From the NCBI GenBank assembly GCA_900771365.1, contig CAAGNU010000057.1, forward strand, positions 1 through 9,141: a stretch of DNA of 9,141 bases, written 5' to 3'. This stretch comes from Bacteroidales bacterium (lineage in GTDB: Bacteria > Bacteroidota > Bacteroidia > Bacteroidales > P3). Below are positions 6,373-9,141 of this stretch, piece after piece (within the stretch, counting starts at the first letter, position 1; every line of letters begins with the position of its first letter). The translations under genes were made by a program, and so were the position numbers. The notes beneath the pieces were generated by a model. The model was given only the letters and a program-made list of their open reading frames with translations, had not been told where the DNA came from and made no database searches.

Positions 6373-7830
6373 TCATTCTTTTTTGCTGAGGGCTAACATG
6401 CCGAGGAAGGTGAGGAGGCCGTTGAGGAGGAGTATCTCGAAGCCGAAGTGATAGCCTGTCCAGTCGGGCATCTTGAGCTTGAGGATGTAGCAGATGACGG
6501 GCGAGAGGAGGGCCACGATGGGCACAAGGCGGTCGCGGACCTTGCGCTTGGTGAAGAGGCCGAAGGTGTAGAAGCCGAGGAGGGGGCCGTAGGTGAAGCC
6601 CGCGATGTCGAAGAGGGTGTCGATGAGCGACTGGTTGTGGAAGGGGCGGAAGGCTATGATGACAAGCAGGTAGAGTAGCGCGAAGCCCACATGCACGAGG
6701 CGGCGGATGCGGAGCATCTGTCTCTCGGAGCGAGAGGACTTGTCGAAGCCGAGGAAGTCGAAGCAGAAGGTGGTGGTGAGGGCCGTGAGGGTTCCGTCGG
6801 CGCTTGAATAGCCGGCAGCCACCATGCCGAGGATGAAGACCACGGCGGTGAAGGTGCTGAGATGGAATGCCACTGAGGGGAATATCTTGTCGCCCATCAC
6901 CACGCCGTCAGCGTTGGTGGGCAGCTCGAAGCCGGTGCTTTGTGCGTAAGCGATAAGGGCTGCGCCCAGGCAGAGGAAGAGGATATTGACCACGACATAC
7001 ATGAGGCTGCTGGAGAGGACGTTCTTCTGCGCCGCGCGGAGCGATTTGCAAGTAAGGTTCTTCTGCATCATGTCCTGGTCGAGGCCCGTCATGGTGATGG
7101 TGATGAACATGCCGCTGAGGATTTGCTTCCAATAATATTTCCCCGCCGTGGGGTCGGTTTCAAAGACGCGGGTGTGTCCTCCTTCGGAGGAACGGCGAAG
7201 CAGCTCTGGAAGCGAGATGTCGAGTTCGTTGAGGATGGCCACGACGGTCACGATGGCGGCAAGGAGCAGGAAGGTGGTCTGCAAGGTGTCGGTCCAGACC
7301 ACGGTCTTGAGGCCGCCACGGAAGGTGTAGAGGAGGATGATGGCGATGAAGATGACCGCAGGGACCCAGAAGGGGATGCCCCACGAGCGGAAGACGAACT
7401 CGTAGAGGACGAAGACGACGAGGTACATCCTCAGCGCCGAGCCGAGGAGGCGCGAGATGATGAAGAAGAAGGCGCCCGTCTTCTCGGAGGCCACGCCGAA
7501 GCGCTGCTCAAGGTAGCTGTAGATGGAGGTGAGGTTGAGCTTGTAGTAGAGTGGGAGCAGCACTAACGCGATAACGATATAGCCCAGGACGTAGCCGAAG
7601 CAGAGGGGCAGGTAGGTGAACTGGCCCGCGTATACCCCGCCGGGGACGGACATGAAGGTGACGCCTGAGAGCGAGGCGCCAATCATGCCGTAGGCCACCA
7701 CGGGCCAGGGCGACTTACGCTGTCCGCGGAAGAAAGCATCGTTGTCGGAACCGCGACGAGAAGAGAGCCACATGACGCCGAAAAGGAGCAGCGTATAGGC
7801 CAAAAAACAGATGAGAATTATCGTTTCCAT
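6373..7830 (-). CDS. Sodium:solute symporter (SSS family)
   Basis: The 485-aa inner-membrane protein is a sodium-coupled importer with the LeuT-type fold expected of the SSS family and about 13 hydrophobic segments. Family signatures visible are FFRGQRKSPW (33-42), TSIYSYLEQRFG (101-112), YTFRGGLKTVVWTDTLQ (168-184), GLDQDMMQKNLT (249-260) and YSSADGTLTALTT (341-353). The serines of the last one fit the conserved Na2 sodium-site region. The substrate cannot be told from sequence. I chose the ATG at 7830: the longer frame begins with TTG at 7860, which overlaps the promoter's -7 box. Length is normal for the family. It converges on the AT-rich cassette and is divergent from the YD-repeat gene. 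Confidence 0.88.
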   Translation of the reverse strand: METIILICFLAYTLLLFGVMWLSSRRGSDNDAFFRGQRKSPWPVVAYGMIGASLSGVTFMSVPGGVYAGQFTYLPLCFGYVLGYIVIALVLLPLYYKLNLTSIYSYLEQRFGVASEKTGAFFFIISRLLGSALRMYLVVFVLYEFVFRSWGIPFWVPAVIFIAIILLYTFRGGLKTVVWTDTLQTTFLLLAAIVTVVAILNELDISLPELLRRSSEGGHTRVFETDPTAGKYYWKQILSGMFITITMTGLDQDMMQKNLTCKSLRAAQKNVLSSSLMYVVVNILFLCLGAALIAYAQSTGFELPTNADGVVMGDKIFPSVAFHLSTFTAVVFILGMVAAGYSSADGTLTALTTTFCFDFLGFDKSSRSERQMLRIRRLVHVGFALLYLLVIIAFRPFHNQSLIDTLFDIAGFTYGPLLGFYTFGLFTKRKVRDRLVPIVALLSPVICYILKLKMPDWTGYHFGFEILLLNGLLTFLGMLALSKKE

Positions 7831-7857
7831 AACATTTTTTACAAAAAAAATCGAGTG

Positions 7858-7865
7858 CAAAGATA
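7858..7865 (-). promoter_or_regulatory. -7 element of the symporter promoter
   Basis: On the minus strand this reads TATCTTTG, a perfect TAnnTTTG. Transcription would start just after it, leaving a short leader before the ATG at 7830, so translation from the TTG at 7860 is unlikely. No good -33 TTTG lies at the usual spacing. Confidence 0.6.
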
Positions 7866-7895
7866 CTAAAATTTTTCCATATCCGTTTTTTTTTG

Positions 7896-7903
7896 TAACT
7901 TTG
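7896..7903 (+). promoter_or_regulatory. -7 element of the YD-repeat gene promoter
   Basis: TAACTTTG matches TAnnTTTG. A TTTT at 7873-7876 is a weak -33 candidate at 19-bp spacing. The leader to the ATG at 7968 would be about 60 nt. It lies 30 bp from the oppositely oriented symporter box, so the two promoters share a compact divergent region. Confidence 0.6.
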
Positions 7904-7967
7904 AAGTCGCAAATTAGTGTTTAATTTTAACGAAAAGTAAGTACAATATATTAGTATATAAATAATT

Positions 7968-8849
7968 ATGAAAAATAAACAGATTCTGTTTGTGGCCTTA
8001 TTTTTGGGATTGGTGGGCACTTTGAGCGCCCAAAACAACGATAATATTCGCGGAAGAATCAACGACCGACCCAATCAGGCAGTACAGCGTCGTCCGAATG
8101 CGCCGCAGAAAAATGACCAGCGTATGCCCGACCAGATTTCGGACTGCCAGCGTGACGGTTTGCACGGCGAAGTGCAGGATGTCCTCTCGGTGATGTACGA
8201 GGCCGAGGGACGCGACAACATGGCCAGCCGCGGCAGCATCATGGAGCGTCTGAAGACGGTCTATAACCAGAAAGGACAGCGCCGCAGCCAGTCGTATCTC
8301 TCCAACGAGGAGGACATGATTTTCCGCACCAAGTACAAGCATGACGATTTCGGCTTGGTCACCCTTGAGCATATCCTCGACCCCGAGGAGAACGTGATAG
8401 GCCGCACCTACTATCTCTACGATGCCGACCTCATCCTCACTGAGGTGTATGTGGAGGACGAGGAACGCCAGATTGAGAGCCGCGTGCTCTACAAATACGA
8501 TGCCCAGGGCCGCATCAGCCAGCTTAGCTACAACGACCATGAGAACAACGTCTTCCGCCGCGAGATGTACATCTATGGCGCGGACGACAATATCTTCAAG
8601 ACGGTTGTCTTCAACGCTAAGGGCGACAAGGTGCAGGAAATCCGCTATGAGTATGACGAGCACAACGAGCCCGTGAGCTCCACGCTCTACGACTACTACG
8701 AGAATCCCAACGAGCCCGAACTGACCATCACGCTCTACGAGTATCGCTACGATGAAGAGGGCAACTGGATTACCCGCTACGAGTACGAGCTGGACAACGA
8801 TAAGAAGGTTCCGGTCTACATCGTCGAACGCGACATCAGATATTTCTAG
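7968..8849 (+). CDS. Secreted protein with YD-type (RHS-like) repeats
   Basis: This 293-aa protein starts with a signal peptide (KNK, hydrophobic 6-20, probable cut after Ala21 in TLSA-Q), so it is exported to the periplasm or beyond. Residues 22-55 are a polar Asn/Gln/Arg-rich linker. From about 120 to 290 it has degenerate repeats built on Y-x-Y-D-x-x-G/N: TKYKHDDFG (121-129), YKYDAQGRI (175-183), YIYGADDNI (201-209), YEYDEHNEP (227-235), YRYDEEGNW (259-267). Such repeats form beta-rich surfaces in RHS/YD proteins. This one has no toxin or core domain, so the function is unknown; a stand-alone carbohydrate- or surface-associated protein is only a guess. It is monocistronic, with its own promoter and a strong terminator. 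Confidence 0.8.
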   Translation: MKNKQILFVALFLGLVGTLSAQNNDNIRGRINDRPNQAVQRRPNAPQKNDQRMPDQISDCQRDGLHGEVQDVLSVMYEAEGRDNMASRGSIMERLKTVYNQKGQRRSQSYLSNEEDMIFRTKYKHDDFGLVTLEHILDPEENVIGRTYYLYDADLILTEVYVEDEERQIESRVLYKYDAQGRISQLSYNDHENNVFRREMYIYGADDNIFKTVVFNAKGDKVQEIRYEYDEHNEPVSSTLYDYYENPNEPELTITLYEYRYDEEGNWITRYEYELDNDKKVPVYIVERDIRYF

Positions 8850-8874
8850 AAAATATAGAATGTTTTATTGTTTG

Positions 8875-8901
8875 GGGTGAACGCTCTGTTCACCCTTTTT
8901 T
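8875..8901 (+). terminator. Intrinsic terminator of the YD-repeat gene
   Basis: GGGTGAAC (8875-8882) pairs perfectly with GTTCACCC (8888-8895) across a 5-nt loop, and six T residues follow (8896-8901). It lies 26 bp after the stop codon. Confidence 0.9.
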
Positions 8902-8978
8902 GTTTACCACCCTTTGCGAGTCTGCTTTGTCGTGAGGAGGGAACGAACGTTATATATTGTTCCTCAAACAAATATTTT

Positions 8979-9049
8979 AATGATCATCCGCAATTGCCAC
9001 AAAAAGTACAATTTGTGCCGGAATGACGCGGCAGCCTCCCCATTCGGAA
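8979..9049 (+). repeat. 71-bp interspersed repeat, right copy
   Basis: This is the partner of 49-119 in inverted orientation, with two mismatches. CACAAA (8998-9003) and TTTGTG (9012-9017) form its internal hairpin. It starts 78 bp past the intrinsic terminator of the YD-repeat gene. The frame reading NDHPQLPQKVQFVPE then stop matches the left copy except for one residue. Confidence 0.9.
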
Positions 9050-9050
9050 A

Positions 9051-9093
9051 GGGGTGCCACGAAGTGGCGGGGTATGTTTCGAACAATCATACC
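9051..9093. repeat. Hairpins beyond the right repeat
   Basis: GCCAC-GAA-GTGGC forms a tight hairpin at 9056-9068, and GGTATG (9071-9076) pairs with CATACC (9088-9093). CCCC (9038-9041) and GGGG (9051-9054) may close another stem with the repeat edge. This sequence has no counterpart beside the left copy. No gene is seen from here to the window end. Confidence 0.5.
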
Positions 9094-9141
9094 TTATTAA
9101 ACCCCAAATGTTTTTCTATAGGGAATTATTTAATCGAAACA

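Noticed and set aside
8877..9026. Open frame from a GTG at 8877 through the right repeat
   Set aside because: It runs across the intrinsic terminator of the preceding gene and shares only the repeat-encoded tail with the left side.

Overview
The window looks like a Bacteroidales chromosome, perhaps Prevotellaceae or a relative. The evidence is DUF4831 and RNase Z proteins of Bacteroidetes type, a Bacteroidetes-type lipoprotein signal, few Shine-Dalgarno sites, and several promoters with the Bacteroidetes -7 element TAnnTTTG. The genus cannot be fixed from sequence alone.

Layout: A 71-bp repeat copy lies at the left edge (49-119). It is followed on the minus strand by a compact RNase Z (320-1111), a DUF4831 lipoprotein (1298-2437) and a 90-aa two-helix membrane protein (3042-3314). 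The 604-bp gap before the small membrane protein holds hairpins and a 177-bp MITE-like element. The strand then switches: a visibly AT-rich cassette carries an AAA/ABC-type ATPase (3838-5226) and an HNH nuclease (5223-6155), overlapping by ATGA. A strong Bacteroidetes promoter about 250 bp upstream drives them. A sodium:solute symporter (6373-7830, minus) converges on the cassette. It is transcribed divergently from a secreted YD-repeat protein (7968-8849, plus), which ends at a clear intrinsic terminator. A second copy of the 71-bp repeat follows, inverted relative to the first (8979-9049).

How the genes work together: The outer genes look like ordinary GC-richer chromosomal genes with no obvious shared pathway. 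The ATPase-HNH pair is the accessory element. Walker A, a degenerate signature motif, Walker B and a TTHSP switch in the ATPase, plus a translationally coupled HNH protein of the retron/Septu type, point to a Septu-like (PtuAB) anti-phage system. No reverse transcriptase, integrase or other defence gene is visible. The nuclease has a 14-residue spacing inside its second zinc knuckle and a roughly 130-residue C-terminal region of unknown role, so this may be a divergent Septu subtype.
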